Assembly: GCF_050947335.1 (NCBI RefSeq)
Contig: NC_134991.1
Location: 4,216,001 to 4,280,000, forward strand
Reading direction: 5' to 3'
DNA: 64,000 nucleotides
Source: Megachile rotundata
Taxonomy: Eukaryota > Arthropoda > Insecta > Hymenoptera > Megachilidae
The notes beneath the pieces were generated by a model, which worked only from the letters and a program-made list of their open reading frames with translations, did not search any database and was not told the origin of the DNA. The position numbers and the translations under genes were made by a program. Positions within the stretch are counted from its first letter, which is position 1. Every line of letters begins with the position of its first letter. Positions 24,160 through 37,900 of this stretch are shown piece by piece.

Positions 24160-24850
24160 GCCTGGCAACGGTGAGTGATTCCGCTAGCGGTAGAATAAAA
24201 CTAATAAGAATACGAAAGATCACAGTTATAGTTAACCGAATCCAGTAATTCCTTTCTCGAAGTAGGTACGATATCGACAAAATACAAGTAATTAACAACA
24301 CGCAGAGAAAGCATGCGCATTACCGATGGCCGGTGGTACACTCTCATGGCTAATGGGCCAAGATATTAATTATGATTCATTCAGATAGTCATCAGATTAA
24401 TGCACGCTGGCATAGGTTACCGTGGCGGACTCGCGCCAACTTGTTCGAGCATCGCCACAAGTGCATCCTAATGCCCTATGGTTGGTCTTTGTCTTTCTTT
24501 CTAGGCTTCTCATTTCCATATTACATACCTCGTTTCTCTTATTAATTTCATCTTACGACTCTCTACGCTCGCGATCCAACCTACACACCTCTCTATCTTC
24601 GAGTCCGTGGCTTGGATCGCCCTCTCTCACGATCTTGGTCTTTCCGTTCCTTTATCTTATTCCATCTCCATCTTTGTGCCGCTTTCTTTTCTCTCTCCGG
24701 AATCGTAACTCGATGTTACGTGTAAATATTATGGAAAGACCAAGAATACTTGGAGGGTTCTTCTATGGCACTCAAGGTTCTAAGCAAATTTCCAAGTAGC
24801 ATAGCAAATACGCTACCGCCCGAGGCTCAGCGGATCCTTATACAAAGAGG
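24160..24850. promoter_or_regulatory. GC-richer block in cnc intron, pyrimidine-rich
   Basis: Composition departs from the flanks, with CpGs and long C/T-rich runs on the + strand. A 125-residue open frame (24422-24799) has no domain, is Ser/Leu-rich and is probably a composition artefact. Possibly an enhancer or a non-coding exon; nothing in the sequence decides this. Confidence 0.2.
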
Positions 24851-24894
24851 TCCGTCAATCACGGCCAAAGGTCGTATGGTTCCCCGATTAAGGT

Positions 24895-25465
24895 AAATGT
24901 TCCACTGGTCAAACGATTAAGGAAGCAGTTACAATAATTGCATATTTTTTGTATTTAGACAACGTGAAATTATAACTAAACACGTTTGCCCGAAAGGGGA
25001 AATTTCTACCTTCAGATGAAGTAAGAATTTACATTGGTGAAAGGAATAGTTTTAATGAAATAATAATAGTATAACATTCACAGCCACAAAGTATTACTAC
25101 TCACAATTAGTCATTAATTATTTTTGTTCAAATATTACTAGACAGTACATGCAAAGAATGAAAATATTTCACATACGTGTATAAGTTATTTCAGTTAGAA
25201 AACTAGCTCTTATTGTCTACAAAAGGGATATGTAGTTTTGTACTGTCAAATTGTCACGTTTTTAATGTTTCAAAATTTACTGTTCAATAAGATAAATGTC
25301 CCACTGGTCAAATGATTAAGAAAGCGGATAATTTTTGTATATTTACGTAGTGTAAAATTATAACTAACTACGTTCATTTAATTATATCTAAGAGGATACA
25401 ATTTCTACATTCATATAAAATAACAAGAATCTATATTTGTAAAAGAAACAGTTTTAAATTAATTA
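24895..25465. repeat. Direct duplication of about 175 bp
   Basis: 24895-25065 and about 25287-25465 share blocks in order: CCACTGGTCAAA.GATTAAG, AAATTATAACTAA, ACAATTTCTAC/GAAATTTCTAC and GTGAAAGGAATAGTTTTAA-like ends. The copies are offset by about 395 bases and clearly diverged, so this is an old segmental duplication. Confidence 0.6.
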
Positions 25466-26549
25466 AAATCTAAAAATGTCCATATGATCGAATAATAAAA
25501 TTCATGGCATGTCTTAATTATTTATTATTATGGGATTTGTAGCGAAAAAATAGTAAAATATTCTCTAATATACATTGCGATGTCCATAACGTTCCTAAAT
25601 TTTGGCAGAAAACTTCTATTTTCATAAATGAGGAAAATAGGGTAAAACTTGATAATACGAATTTCGCTTATAACTACTTCTCAAGATACCGAGTTCAAAC
25701 TTGGTATATGATGTTGACTATTAGTCAATTATCGAGCGGTATATTACAAGGTAAAATTGGTGTAAGGGTACTTTCGACCATTATACCTGCTATACACTTT
25801 GGACTAGATGTTAAATTGTCCATGGTTTTTATTCGCGTGCATATTGATTTAATCAACACCCCTTAGCATAGGGTCGTAACCCTTATATTGCTTAGTAATA
25901 ACGTGAAAACAAAACATTTTCGAATACTTAAAATACTTAGAGTATATGTTTTATTTCTATGTTGGTTGACGTAATTCTGCTCTAATTAATATAAGTTGTA
26001 AGTTTCGACTGATAGATAAATTTTGAATTCTTATGAGTGTAATTTCTTAAGCAGGGTCTCTTTGATTTTATCGGATATCTGCATTATTGTTTATTGTATT
26101 TAAATGTTAAAATATGGTTGGTTTTTTTAACTGAACTACCCAATGGTTTTAAATTGTATCGGTCCAAAAAATGCAACTGTTTTTTGTAACACTGTATTTA
26201 TAGACGTTAGATGATCACTTATTTTTAAATCGAAACTAAAACAGAAAAATAATGAATTGTACATAAACTGTTTTACACAATGATTCTTTATCTCGACATT
26301 TCGATAAAATCTTAATAATTTTTATATTTTAATACAAGATATCTAAGGTCCGCTACATTAACAGATTCCACGAGTAACGATGAAGATAGAAATACAGTGT
26401 TCATTCTATATACGCAAAAATGTCCTTTCCGATATAAGCAAAAATGTTATCCCCACCACTGGGGGGAAGACCCCTCGAGACGCCCGAGGTTTGCTCTCCG
26501 GGAAATGTAACGTGACCCGGGACTTAGTGTATCCGTGAGACAAACCAAT

Positions 26550-26865
26550 GCAAATATAAAACTTTTTTATTTTTAACTTTTTCGTTATCAAACTTTTACC
26601 AATTAATTTTTGACATTTTTCCGATTAAAATGAGACCAAACACGACGTAATTTGAGTTACATTTACTTGCAATATCTTATTAGAGTAAAATCATCGATGT
26701 ACGCGTAACACTTGAAATTACAAGTAAATATGTCCCGAAGTATGTCGTGTTTGGTCTCATTTTAATGAGAAAAATGTTACAAATATGATGGAAAAAATTT
26801 CAACAAAAAAAAAAAAAAAAAAACAAAAATAAAAAAGTTTTATTCTTGCATTAGGAGTGTCCTTC
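26550..26865. mobile_element. Small foldback element with poly(A) run
   Basis: A left arm (AATGCAAATATAAAACTTTT, then GAGACCAAACACGAC) and a right arm (GTCGTGTTTGGTCTC, then AAAAAGTTTTATTCTTGCATT) are inverted relative to each other around about 40 bases. A run of about 20 A lies in the right arm at 26803-26823. This is a MITE-like structure with no coding capacity. Confidence 0.65.
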
Positions 26866-28004
26866 TGGTAGGTCACTGTTTGTTTACATTCGGTCTACGC
26901 AAATGGTGACCGTGATATTTTTCTCTTCTGTCCTTTTCTACGTTCGGCAAAACCTCAGACCCGAAAGATTTGCGTATATAGAATATCCACTGTATTATAG
27001 CGTGGAAGGTATGAGAATAGAACGAAGAAAACATGAGAACGGTTATTTATACATTATAGGAGAAAAGAAAGAATATATTCATCAAATTGAGAAATTTTTG
27101 TTTGATCTCGTTTAAAAAGTGGAATATCCTTTTTGCAAGAGAGTTCAATTTAAACTATACTAATCGTAACAGTATATTAGCATTGCTGATCTGAAAGCGA
27201 TTCATAATTTTATTAAATGCATGTTTATTTCTTCTCAGTATGCTATAAAATACATCTCAGAATTATTTTTCATCTTTTTATGGAATGTAAATACATTTTT
27301 ACATAAAATTTTTTACTGCAAATAACGAAAAATATACATAGTATAATTTAGGACATCTATGACCTAAATTAGAGTACCAGTTTTCTAGATTAAGTCAATA
27401 ACGTTATTTGAAAAATATCTTTCTTGTAACGGCCTAAATTGTTTTATGAGAAGTATATGTATAGAATGCTTCTATATTAAAATAAAGTAATTTCAAATTT
27501 CATGTAGTTAATTTTTTCAAATTGTTTCCCATGAAAACCTGGATTAAGTTCTCTAGAGCAGTACTTCTTTCACGGTACTTAAGAATATGACGTTGATGTC
27601 GTATCTTTTCGCTACTTTAACAGAATAAAATTATAGATATGCTCTATTGTTAGTGTTTCATTACTGATGGTATTTAATAACAGCTCTGTTATCATTTTAC
27701 TATGATCATTAATGAGTGTTATAATAGAATTAATGAATGCTTAAAACCAAGCGAATGACAATGACTCATGGCCTGGCTTTTGAGTCATTTCTTATGACCA
27801 TCATCCAGCAGCACTGAATTTTAGGATTACTTTACTCGTTAAAGTAATTAATTTATCTTATTCTGCTGAATTATTAATCTATCTATATTTAAGTTTATTT
27901 ATTTATTTATACTTCTAATATTACCACACATAATGCAGTAATGATCATTGTCACTTCTTTTATATTCATTGTATCTGTTATCGTGAAAGACCGAAATTGG
28001 AGAA

Positions 28005-28240
28005 TGTCGACATTCACCGGTGAATGTCAACACATACCAAATACGTCAGTGAAAAATCGAATATTTGATTACATTCTTGTACATTCGGACCCTCACCGAT
28101 ATATGTCGACAATCACGGTTAGGTTAGGTTAGGTGTATGTCGACATTTACCGGTGTAAGTCAGAAATAAGAGTATTTAGCAAATATTTCGGACATACACC
28201 AAGCGACTATGTGAATGTTAACATTCACCGGTGAAAGTCG
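28005..28240. repeat. Three related palindromes with short (TTAGG)n run
   Basis: Around 28005-28032, 28136-28162 and 28210-28240 the core CATTCACCGGTGAATG (or a close variant) recurs. It is framed by GTCGAC/GTTAAC, making near-perfect palindromes of about 26 bases. Between the first two, at about 28117-28133, are three TTAGG units (GGTTAGGTTAGGTTAGG), the insect telomere motif. The array ends about 10 bases before the inverted-end element at 28251. Confidence 0.7.
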
Positions 28241-28250
28241 ACACAGTGGA

Positions 28251-29077
28251 GTCTGAGCGAGGCGAAGCGTAACTGACGCTGACCGAATAAAAGTTTTTGC
28301 AAACGTACTCCCGGTTTATCAAGAAAATATTCATTTTTTAAACAATCAGTGAGGGCGCTGCTGACAGCAAGACTTTAATAATAAATTAAATTCACTCAAA
28401 GCCGACATACAGTCGCTTCGATTCATCAGTCTAATTAAGACAAACAATATTGAATTTACTTATCTAGATAAATTTTTCTATTAACTAACAATTTTTTATT
28501 ATCCCCTTTGTTCTTCCTCAGAGCTTCATTTTGATTTGATAAACTCAAGTCTCTCTTTAAATCCTCTTTGCCTTCTTATCAAGTCAAGACGCTCCCAAGA
28601 TGGATATGAGAGTAGTTCAATGTCTTCGAGCCTTTCTGCTCTTGAAAGTGCGACATATGTCAAGCCAGGGGACATTTCTCCTTCACCAATATCGACTGAT
28701 ATTTTAGGCAGCGTTAAATCTTGATACGCCACTTCCTTAATTCCTCTGAAGAAAAAGCCGGGATACTAAAGATATTCGCCTAACTAATTAAACTGGTCCT
28801 TTCGACCTTCTCAGAACCTCAAATAGTCTAATGAGACGTTCACCAAGGAGAAAAGACCAGATTTCTGCTATTTCTAGTGAAAAGACCTCGTTCTAGGCTA
28901 CAATTAAGTCTAACTCCTTTAATTTTTATCTGATTTTGCTCAATATTGAACTTAAAGTTGTTTTTATTTAGATCTTGAAATGTGTGAAGTTTCAAGGCTC
29001 TATCTATGATGGTTCTCGAGAAAAGTGCATTACATGAGTCGAAGTATAGACTTCGCTCGGCTTCGCCTCGCTCAGAC
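28251..29077 (-). mobile_element. 827-bp element with PIF1-type helicase fragment
   Basis: An 18-base sequence, GTCTGAGCGAGGCGAAGC, stands at 28251-28268, and its exact complement is at 29060-29077. On the minus strand, 28732-28526 encodes AYQDLTLPK..VDIG, then GLTYVALSRAERLEDI, then the tail of a PIF1-family helicase. This matches the conserved C-terminal motif (..QGLTL..AV.D.G...G..YVALSR....). That domain is found in Helitron/Helentron Rep-helicases. The fragment lacks the Walker motifs and all of the Rep part, so the element is a deletion derivative. Perfect terminal inversions suit Helentron-like rather than classic Helitron ends. Class is inferred. Confidence 0.6.
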
Positions 29078-32000
29078 AATTATTTAATTTTTTCGTAATT
29101 ATTCTCTGATAACAATCGAATGTACATTTCTTTTTTAAATAATAATTTGTTAAAAAAAATAGTTGTTACTTAAATTAATCTCTGTCCTCCCCCTTCTTAA
29201 TTAATATAAATAATTTTTGGAGGGTATTTTATAAAATGTAAATAATTAACTTTTAATATTAAAACGTTTGTCTATACTACTATTATTAAAAGATAATGTA
29301 CGTTCTGAGGTTATTGTTTTATTAATAATTTCTCTCACAGTTAATTATTGAAAAGATATATCGTGGACATATATAACTTAGTCATTAATGAATTTATAAC
29401 TTAAGTGGTTGAGAAGATCGTACGATTTGACTGCCTTTATGTAGAATGTATTTTTAAGATCTATTTTAGTCGATCAAGGATACAATTCTTTTATTATCAA
29501 CGCTCTTGTTAATGAATTACTTGTGCGAGAAAGTAAAATCATGTAATATACCGTATCTCTGAATATATGAATTTTTATCTCTTGAATTTCTTCATGCAAT
29601 GACGTTTAAATGGTTTCACATTTGTATACAGCGGATAGGTACAACCACAAACCCCTTGGGGTAAGAGTACCAAGTGCAATTATTATTGCACTCTAATGCA
29701 CTCAGGCTCATTTTCTCATTACTGGTGCGGAACTCAAATAGTCGTTTCTTGCTATTCTTGCTCATTATTTACCAGTACTATATAAATCATTTTATTTTTA
29801 ATTATTTACTAATATTAAATAATTCAGATAATTATTACTTATAAATAATTACAATGCTAATACAAATGTAATATAAATTCTGATAAATAAAAACGAATAA
29901 TAAATAGTCTGTTTATAATAGCAAATTATATTTTACCATGTATATTCACGTTAAATGCAATAGAAACTTATATTTCATTTTTTAATATTATTTTATATAA
30001 TACTAACATTTATCAAATGTTAAAAATTAAATTTTCTGAAAAACTTTCACAATGAAAGAGATATTTTGATACATTAAAAAAGAAACTTTCTATTAAAAAT
30101 TGTATTCTTTTGCATTATACCTTTTACACGATATCATTGCTGAAATTCAGAAATACCCACATTTTTGAAAGCTTAAATTTTGGGTGTTTTTATATTTTCA
30201 AATCATTAAATTTCTATGTTTTCAAATTTTGACATTGCCAAATTTCAAAATTTCTAATTTTCTCATTTTCTAATTTGAAGAATTTGAAAATTTGATTCTT
30301 CCAAAGGTTTTGTACCCCTGATTACTGTAAATATGCTTATCAGTATCGATTTAACATTTCGTTGTGTACTTAATTTATCCATCACTGGTCTAGAGGAAAT
30401 TTTGCGAATATAAACAACTCAAAATACAACCCTGGAATAAGTACATGAAATATATAAAATAAACGAATCGTTTTACGTGTGCATAGTTACATATTAAATT
30501 CCTTTTAGCAGAGAACTTTATTATATTTTTTAACTTTTTACACTCGAAGGTATTTTCATTGTTAGTAGATATCAATTCTAAAACTTTCTAGCTGAAAAAT
30601 TTGATGAACACTTGTAAAGTCATTATTTTTCTACTATTAACTTCAGATTTATGGGTGTTTAATGACCAGTTATATTTAAAATGAAACTGAACTATAAAAA
30701 TAAATAAATAATATATACAAAACAGTTTATATAATAATTCTTTACCTCGATGAAGATTAACAGACATTTTGATAAAAACGTAATAATTTTCGAAACTGAA
30801 AATAAAAAAGCCAATTTCCTACTTTACTATGTTTATACATCATGTGTACAAAATTTAGTAAAAAAAATTGGCTTCAGTTTAAATATACCTAACAATTATC
30901 TACTATAAATTGTATTAAACCGAATATCAGTGCAAAGAGTTGATAATTTTTAACAGCATCAACAGTATGTACACAAATGTGCAAATGTTATTATCGCTGC
31001 GGTATGTACACATTTCCATTACTTCAGACTATCTACAAAATATCGCCTGCAGTTTCTTTTGTATTATAATTTCTTCTTCTAGTCGAAACCTAACTGCAGA
31101 ACAAACGGTCAGTAAGACTCACAGGTATCAACCATCAGGGGTTCGACAGGTATTTTACGGCTTTTCGTACAAAATATTTCGATACACATCAGTAAAAGGG
31201 TAAAAGTTAGTGGTCACAGTTTTGACAGGGAAAGAACCTCCCGCAGATTTCTATGGTAATTAAGTGGACATTTCTTGCGACTTACAATGGATTATCCTAC
31301 GGGAGCTACTATTGTTCTTTTTGTACCTCAACCGAGCCAAAATTAGCGTCCATCGATTGTTTTGTGGTGCGACGTTAGAATATTTTGAAATCTACAACGC
31401 GACAAATTATACTAAAGAAATTTGTTCTTGAAAATATTCGACAGACGCGAGATTTACCATTTAATAATGTTATTGATACTTGATAATATATTCTAGAATA
31501 AAATATATGTGTTAAATGTTAAATATTCTGTTTAACTGGGTAAGGATTGAATAAATATTTTTAATTATTGTTTCAGTTTGTTTAGCCCCATAAATATTAA
31601 TATCTATACAATGTGGAATTTTGTTAGTGTATAATATGGCCACCTACAGCGTACAAGGTTTAACATAAAGTTCCTAAAGTTACTGAATTAATTTTCAGAT
31701 TCCACAAATATACTCATCGCAACGAATAAAAATACGGCGATACGTAAAAACCTAACATGTACCTGTAGAGTGAATTACATATGTCATATTTCATCTTAGC
31801 ATATGGTAACACGTAGCAATTATAGGTGAGTGAGGTCAGTGTTAATAGGACAGTCGCGTGAGAGAAGAGTTCCAAAAATGATATGGTTCGCAAGCGGCGA
31901 CACCGTGTTTTCTTGCATAATACATCACCACAATACGCACAGTACATCCTTCTTTTAGTCAAAGGTCCCGACAGTGGATATATACGTATTAATTTAGCCT

Positions 32001-33486
32001 GACTCATTACGTATTGAAAGTGCTGCGGACGTTCTGTACTGGATATTACATGTCTCCGACCGTCGTAATCACCGCCTTTACACACTTCTACTCTACAGGC
32101 AAGGTCGCTAGATCGTCTCGTGTGCTTCTGACTATTACGAAAACGAATTCCAAACAGAAATATAGGGTGTCTTAAATACTAATGTCGATTACATGCTTTT
32201 TGCGTGAAATTTTCGGTCATTATGTAGCATCCGATATTTCGGTGGTTTGGATTTTGTTGTTTGACTTGAATCGTTTATATACAGTAACTCTTTGTAATAT
32301 TTGCACACTATGTTATTCTATCTATTACTATTCTATTTGTACATCATTATATCAACGTATTTATGTTTTTTATTATCCTGTATTTTTCTTAACGCTACTG
32401 CAAATTTTTTTTATTTGACTAAATTTCTATGTAATACATGATATTCTGAGTATAGAAGAAATAAGTAAACGATACAGTGAAAAAAAGGAAAATTTTACCG
32501 GGAAATCGCTTTTTTTTAAATGTCAACAAATGTATCGTAATATTTCTGTAGTTTGTGCATTGATTTATTTATGAACTATTATTTAAGTGAATCTCAGTGT
32601 AACTTCTTTATTACTGGAACATTTCCTAACAATTTCATCTTGACTTTAAATGTTTACAATTGGCACCTTTTACGGAGTTATAAGTAAATTTGTTGACATT
32701 GTATCATGGCGCGTGAAGTGCTTTATAGTGGTTGTTGGATTGTCGGATATACACCGAAATTTACAGTAGTATTAGGTTAGGTACAGTAGTAACGATTAGT
32801 ATATTTGTTTTCCAAATATATGGGTAGAAAATATGTCATATCTGGGTACATGTAATTAACCTTCAAAAAGTTTAATGACTTTTTTATATTTATGGAGACA
32901 CAAATGTTCAAAAACGTGGATAATATTAAATCTGAGCAAGAAAATTAAAAATATTTTGGCATTTAGTTCCATTTATTTGTGGAAATTGATTTAATTAATT
33001 ATTGATGTAATGGAAAAAACTCGTTTCTTTATTTATTCAATGAATCGAAGATTTGTACTAAATTGTGAAAAATTCAAATTTAATTGTTAATATTTGCGAT
33101 ATTCTTTTAAGTACTTTAAAACTTTTTTCATGTTATACTAAATAATATTATACTTTTGTTTATAGCAAATAAGAAAGCGGATTAGTTTGTCATGTTCGTA
33201 TTTTACCTATTAATCAAAATTTAGTTATTATTTTTCTGTTTCGAACTTGTTTCATAAGGAAGAAATTATCAATCTTTTTGCTTTGTTAATTTAATGGTTT
33301 AGATTTTTATTTTAATTAATCCAGTTAATATTTTTCAAGTTTATATACTGTAAAACTATTATCTTATTATGAATCTAACTAAATATAGCACTTTAGGATG
33401 TTACAACATCTTAATATCAATGTGTGGTTTTTTCCTTAAAGTTCGTTACACAAAAACCGTAAAATAATTTTAAGAAAAGAAATACG
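29078..33486. other. Intronic DNA without recognised genes
   Basis: AT-rich throughout, with a small A3T3 patch at about 30165-30300 and a slightly GC-richer stretch at 31200-32130. An open frame of 123 residues on the minus strand (31714-32085) contains CAYCGDVLCKKTRCRR but no family I can name and no splice support. It could be a decayed transposon end. Confidence 0.4.
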
Positions 33487-33943
33487 CCGACTTCGAAATG
33501 CACTAAAAAGTATAAAATAATTTCTATTTCCTAATGAAGTAATTTCTATTTCATTCAATCATACAATTACGTAACAGATATGAATGAAACCTATTTACTC
33601 GTTAGGTAGTATATTAAATACATTTTAGTCTTTTCGGAGGCGGCGCATATCTCGAAAACTAAACCTTTCCGCGAAATTTGTATATGAACAAAATTGTTCA
33701 GAATCATGTCCGTGATAAGATATTAAAAGCGCATTAAAATCGAGAAAAGTTTATTTCAAAAGTTGCCGTTTTTTTTGCAATAACAATACATTGCAATTAA
33801 AAAATGAAATTTTTTTTCATTTCAGAATCTACCAGATGCAAAAGGTTTTGTTCCGATCGGCTAGGCGTAATCGGTGAGCATACATAGAAAAAAAAAAAAA
33901 TATACTGATCGAATTGAGTAACCTCCGCCTTTTTCGAAGTCGG
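33487..33943. mobile_element. 457-bp MITE with CCGACTTCGAA inverted ends
   Basis: CCGACTTCGAAATGC starts at 33487 and CTTTTTCGAAGTCGG ends at 33943. The interior includes ATCTCGAAAACTAAACC and a short poly(A) run near the right end. A longer relative in the opposite orientation lies at 53758-54755, sharing both ends and several internal blocks. No coding capacity. Confidence 0.8.
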
Positions 33944-34324
33944 TTAAAAACTAAATTTATCAATTTCCACAAATTTGCTGAATTTGTATCAGCATTCTGT
34001 ATACAAAAAATGTGAATGAAATTTTCTCAATTTGATATTATCATTAAAATTTAATAGCGATTCCAATAAAAATAAAGTTTACTTTTCAAACAAGTCTCTA
34101 ACCAAATTATTTTTTACTAGCCTATAAATTGTTTTATAAGCGAAGATTGGAAATAAAAAACACTGTTATCATCGTTTAAAAAAGAAATACTTTCTTAAAC
34201 TTTCTGAAATAAAGTGATTGATTTTCTTAAAATTTTGTTACTAGAAATCATAGTGAAATGTTTTTTTATTCTTTCATTCTCTCGCTACTATGTGGATTAA
34301 AGCAAACATTGATATTAGAAGCGG

Positions 34325-34665
34325 CAACCAGTTAAAATGATTTTAGCTTTCACATTTTATATTACAAAATTTTATTGCCATGTTTTTATTAAAATGTTTG
34401 TTATACTTTGTAAAGATAAATTAGAGTTGTATGTGCTAGTTAACGCTCCAGTATTTATTTATTTTTTTACTTAATTTCAATTTGGAAGTATGCATTTAAT
34501 GGCGATAGTTTCAGCATCAAACTAGGTAAGTAATCACACAAGTAGCCAGGTAAATAGCTTGCCACGTGTATGTCCGTGTCAAAAAATAAGAAGATGAATT
34601 ATCAAATCTTTTTTGATGTAATGTATATAATTTATAACATAAATCACAGGTTTCATATTGTAAAA
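34325..34665. repeat. Dispersed repeat copy B (uninterrupted)
   Basis: Collinear with 19985-20133 plus 20707-20870 but without the 565-bp insertion. It is followed at 34670-34980 by unremarkable DNA with a short unsupported open frame. Confidence 0.6.
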
Positions 34666-35109
34666 CATTATATTTCATATTAGGTTTCATATTTTCAACT
34701 TAACAACAAGTGTGCATTGAAGTGGTGTGAATATTGTTGTCATGCAAAACTTTGAATGTTTACGTTTATTTGATGAAGAACAGAAATTCCAACGATTTGA
34801 CAACCGTGATATCAAGAATAAAAATAAAGATATCCACATGTGGTACAACAAATGTCTTGAATGCCATCTCGTACAAAAGAATATAATGTTCGTTGTTGTT
34901 CACGAATCCTGGCAAACATAAAAGTAAATGCAGAACTTCGAACGATATATGCAAAGTAGGTGCAGCAATATTCATTATACGTGAATGTATAATTTAAATT
35001 TTAAAAAAACATTTCATTTAATTGTTGTACTTATCTTTTGACTGCCGACTTTATTTTCTTGCTCTACTCTTGTTTGATTAAATCTTACATGTTCAGGGTA
35101 TTAGCGTTA

Positions 35110-35240
35110 TTTAAATGTAGAGATTTGGAAAGTTCGGAAATTATTTTGAAGATTTGGGAACTTAAAGACTTGAAAATCTGAAAATTTGGAAATTAGAGAT
35201 TTAGGCATTGGGAAATGGGGAAATTAGGGATTTAGGGATT
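35110..35240. repeat. Small degenerate A3T3 island
   Basis: Words such as GATTTGGAAAGTTCGGAAATT and GAAATTAGAGATTTAG with the same purine-strand polarity as its larger relatives. Confidence 0.65.
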
Positions 35241-36174
35241 GCCTGACAAATTCGATCTTTCAGAAATTTCCAAAATTTTTAACTTCCTAATATCAGATAA
35301 TCATCAATGCATCATACGTCTTACATGCCTTATATTACATAAGGTTTTACCTTAAATAAAAAAAGGAACATAATGAAACACTTTCGTCCTACTTTATCAA
35401 AATTTTCTACAAAGTACGAATATCAAACAGAAGAAATAAAATTGTAGTACCATACTCATTACATAATTATTTACCTTGAATTAATAATGTATATGAGATG
35501 TATGTACCTGAAGAAGACCTTCGTCCACTACCAGATTCCAACATTCTGAATTAACTTGATATTGTTGTTCGAAGCTTTGTGGATGAGATTTAAAGACAAA
35601 CTGCTGCACGTCATTCATGTGTACACTTCTTCTTGCGATTAAAAAACCATTCGTTCGTTGGACAGTTTTTTATTTTCAAGCTTTCAGGTCGTTTTCAGAG
35701 GATTCTGACCGTAAGAAAAACAAGAATCGGAACGATATCCATTGCGTTGAGATATTCTTCTTCAAGGCTTTTACATCATTTCACGCAACCATGATTGATA
35801 GCGTGTTAAATATCGTGGAATCAGTGTTCACGTAACACGAAGATTATCAGGATCGAGTCATGGGTACACAAATCAACGGCAAACACTTCAGAATAATTTT
35901 CACTCTTTGAAAAACGTAAACAAACGGTGAAGGAGCATATTGCGGAAGAATAATAAAGAAGAATGCATAGTCTTTTTTCTTCGGATGCAACTGGTAGCAT
36001 TTAACGTAATACGTTATAACCGGTCATTGAGATTACAATTGCTCGATTGATAAATTTGAACATTTTATTTGGTATATTATGAAATTGATATATTATTAAT
36101 TCTGTTTAAAATTAAGTTTGGTTATACATTTGTGGTGTCGACATCGGTGAGGCTATTTTTTGTCGGTGGTTTTG

Positions 36175-37100
36175 GATGATTTGAGAATTTGGAAGTATGG
36201 GTATTTGGAAATTTCGAATTTGGAAATTGAGCAATTGGGAATTTTGAAATTTAATATTTGGCAATTTATGAGTTTAACAACTTAGGAATTTGAGAATTTG
36301 AGGATGTGGAGATTAGAATATCCCCAAAATTAGATTTGGGGATTTGGAGGTTTAGAAGGTTGGACCTTCGGAAATTTGACAATAAGCTTATTACTTTAGA
36401 AACTTATGAGTTTTGGATATTAAGAATTTGAAAATTTGAAAATACGACAATTTTTCAATTTGTGGAATTCGAAGATTTGGGAATTTGAGAACTTGGGAGC
36501 ATGAAGAATTTGAGAGATTTAGCAATTAAGAAATTTATAAATTTAGAGATATGAGAATTTTTGAATTTATAATTTTGTAATTTTGTAAATTCGTGAATTT
36601 GTGAATTTGTAAGTTTGTGAAATTCGTGAATTTGCGATTTTGCGAATTTGAGAGTTGGTAAATTTGAAAGTTTGTGAAGTTGAGAATTTCGAAATTTAGG
36701 AATTAGGTCTTTGAATTTGAGAATTTTTAAATTGAAAAAGTAGGAATTTGGAAAGTTTAGATATATGAAATATTCAAATTTGAGAATTATTAAATTAATG
36801 AATTTTCAAATTTAAAAATTTCATAACTTGGAAATTTATAAAATTTTTAATTTGAAATTTTGAAATTTTGAAATTTTGAAATGTAGACATTTTTAAACTT
36901 AGATATCTAACAACCTATACATCCAGAAATTTAAATATTTACAAACTTCAATTATATAAAAATCAGAAATTTTCAAGTTTAGAATTTCGGTAATTAAGAA
37001 GAAATTTCGAAATCAGGCAATTTGAAATATGAAAATTTAGAAATTTAAAGAATTAGAAATTTAGAAAGGTGAAAATCTAGAAATTTAGAAATACATAAAA
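36175..37100. repeat. Long degenerate A3T3 repeat island (purine strand on +)
   Basis: About 900 bases of GAATTTGAGAATTTG-type words, shifting in the middle to GTGAATTTGTGAATTTG and later to GAAATTTTGAAATTTTG, suggesting local re-expansion of variants. Confidence 0.8.
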
Positions 37101-37479
37101 TCCCTAACAAATTCTCCATTAAAATCCAAAATATTTCTTTTCCGAATGCAAACACCAGTAACATCCAAAACTACTTGGTAAAAAAGCCTAAGCATTCTTC
37201 CATCAATAAAATTCTATCTACATAATAAAAAAATCACAACACTTCAACGAACCCTTCGTGTGCTATCGTTTGTGCACATCCAAAAATATGTCACTATAAA
37301 ATAATACGACCACTAAACAGGATCTTAAAGTTTACTATCTAATTATCCAGTTAATGAATTCAGAAACGTAATAAAAACGAACTTCATACAAAAGAACGTT
37401 ACACGCACACACTGTCAATTTGCCAAAATTATTTATCACTAGAAGGGTGAAATCATACATTCGATAAATTCCAGTCAAT

Positions 37480-37900
37480 CAGTGGTACCATCGCACTGTT
37501 CATTTTTTTTTTTTTTGATCACAGAAACACGTTTCACGCGATTAGGCGAGATTAACGGTACGAGGCTTATCAGTGACGGCAATTTTCTCTTTGCGTTTAT
37601 CTCGAACCGCGTGTCGTCCACGAGTGTTAGCCACGAACGCGTTGCCAGGAGTACAACGCGATCATAATCGTACTCCGCAAGGATTATGGTAGGGGTCTGA
37701 GACTTCTCCGATTGGCGGAACTTTTCAGGTGTATTTCACCACGTGTATGCAAGCACGCTCTATGCACGTATGCATTGCGTCACGTCTATGTCTCCGTGGC
37801 CGTCGAGGACTATCTCGGTAGGTCATTGTCACGATCATTCTCTCGTTTAACGACGTCACTTCTCCAACACACGATTCTTGCTCGGACTGTCAACTGAAAA
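37480..37900. promoter_or_regulatory. CpG-rich block in cnc intron
   Basis: Marked rise in G+C and CpG, with E-box-like CACGTG and several ACGCG words. Neighbouring sequence is very AT-rich. No open frame with a domain. Candidate enhancer or internal promoter for cnc, or exon of an unrecognised non-coding RNA; not decidable here. Confidence 0.25.

Noticed and set aside
24422..24799. 125-residue + strand open frame
   Set aside because: Ser/Leu-rich from C/T-rich DNA, no domain, no matching splice borders; more likely composition.
26903..27115. 70-residue + strand frame (VEGMRIERRKHENGYLYIIG)
   Set aside because: Composition looks more protein-like than neighbours, but no family was recognised and no exon borders were found.
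31714..32085. 123-residue minus-strand open frame with a CAYCGDVLC motif
   Set aside because: Two CxxC-like spacings are suggestive of a zinc finger or transposon tail, but no family was recognised and no flanking ends were found.
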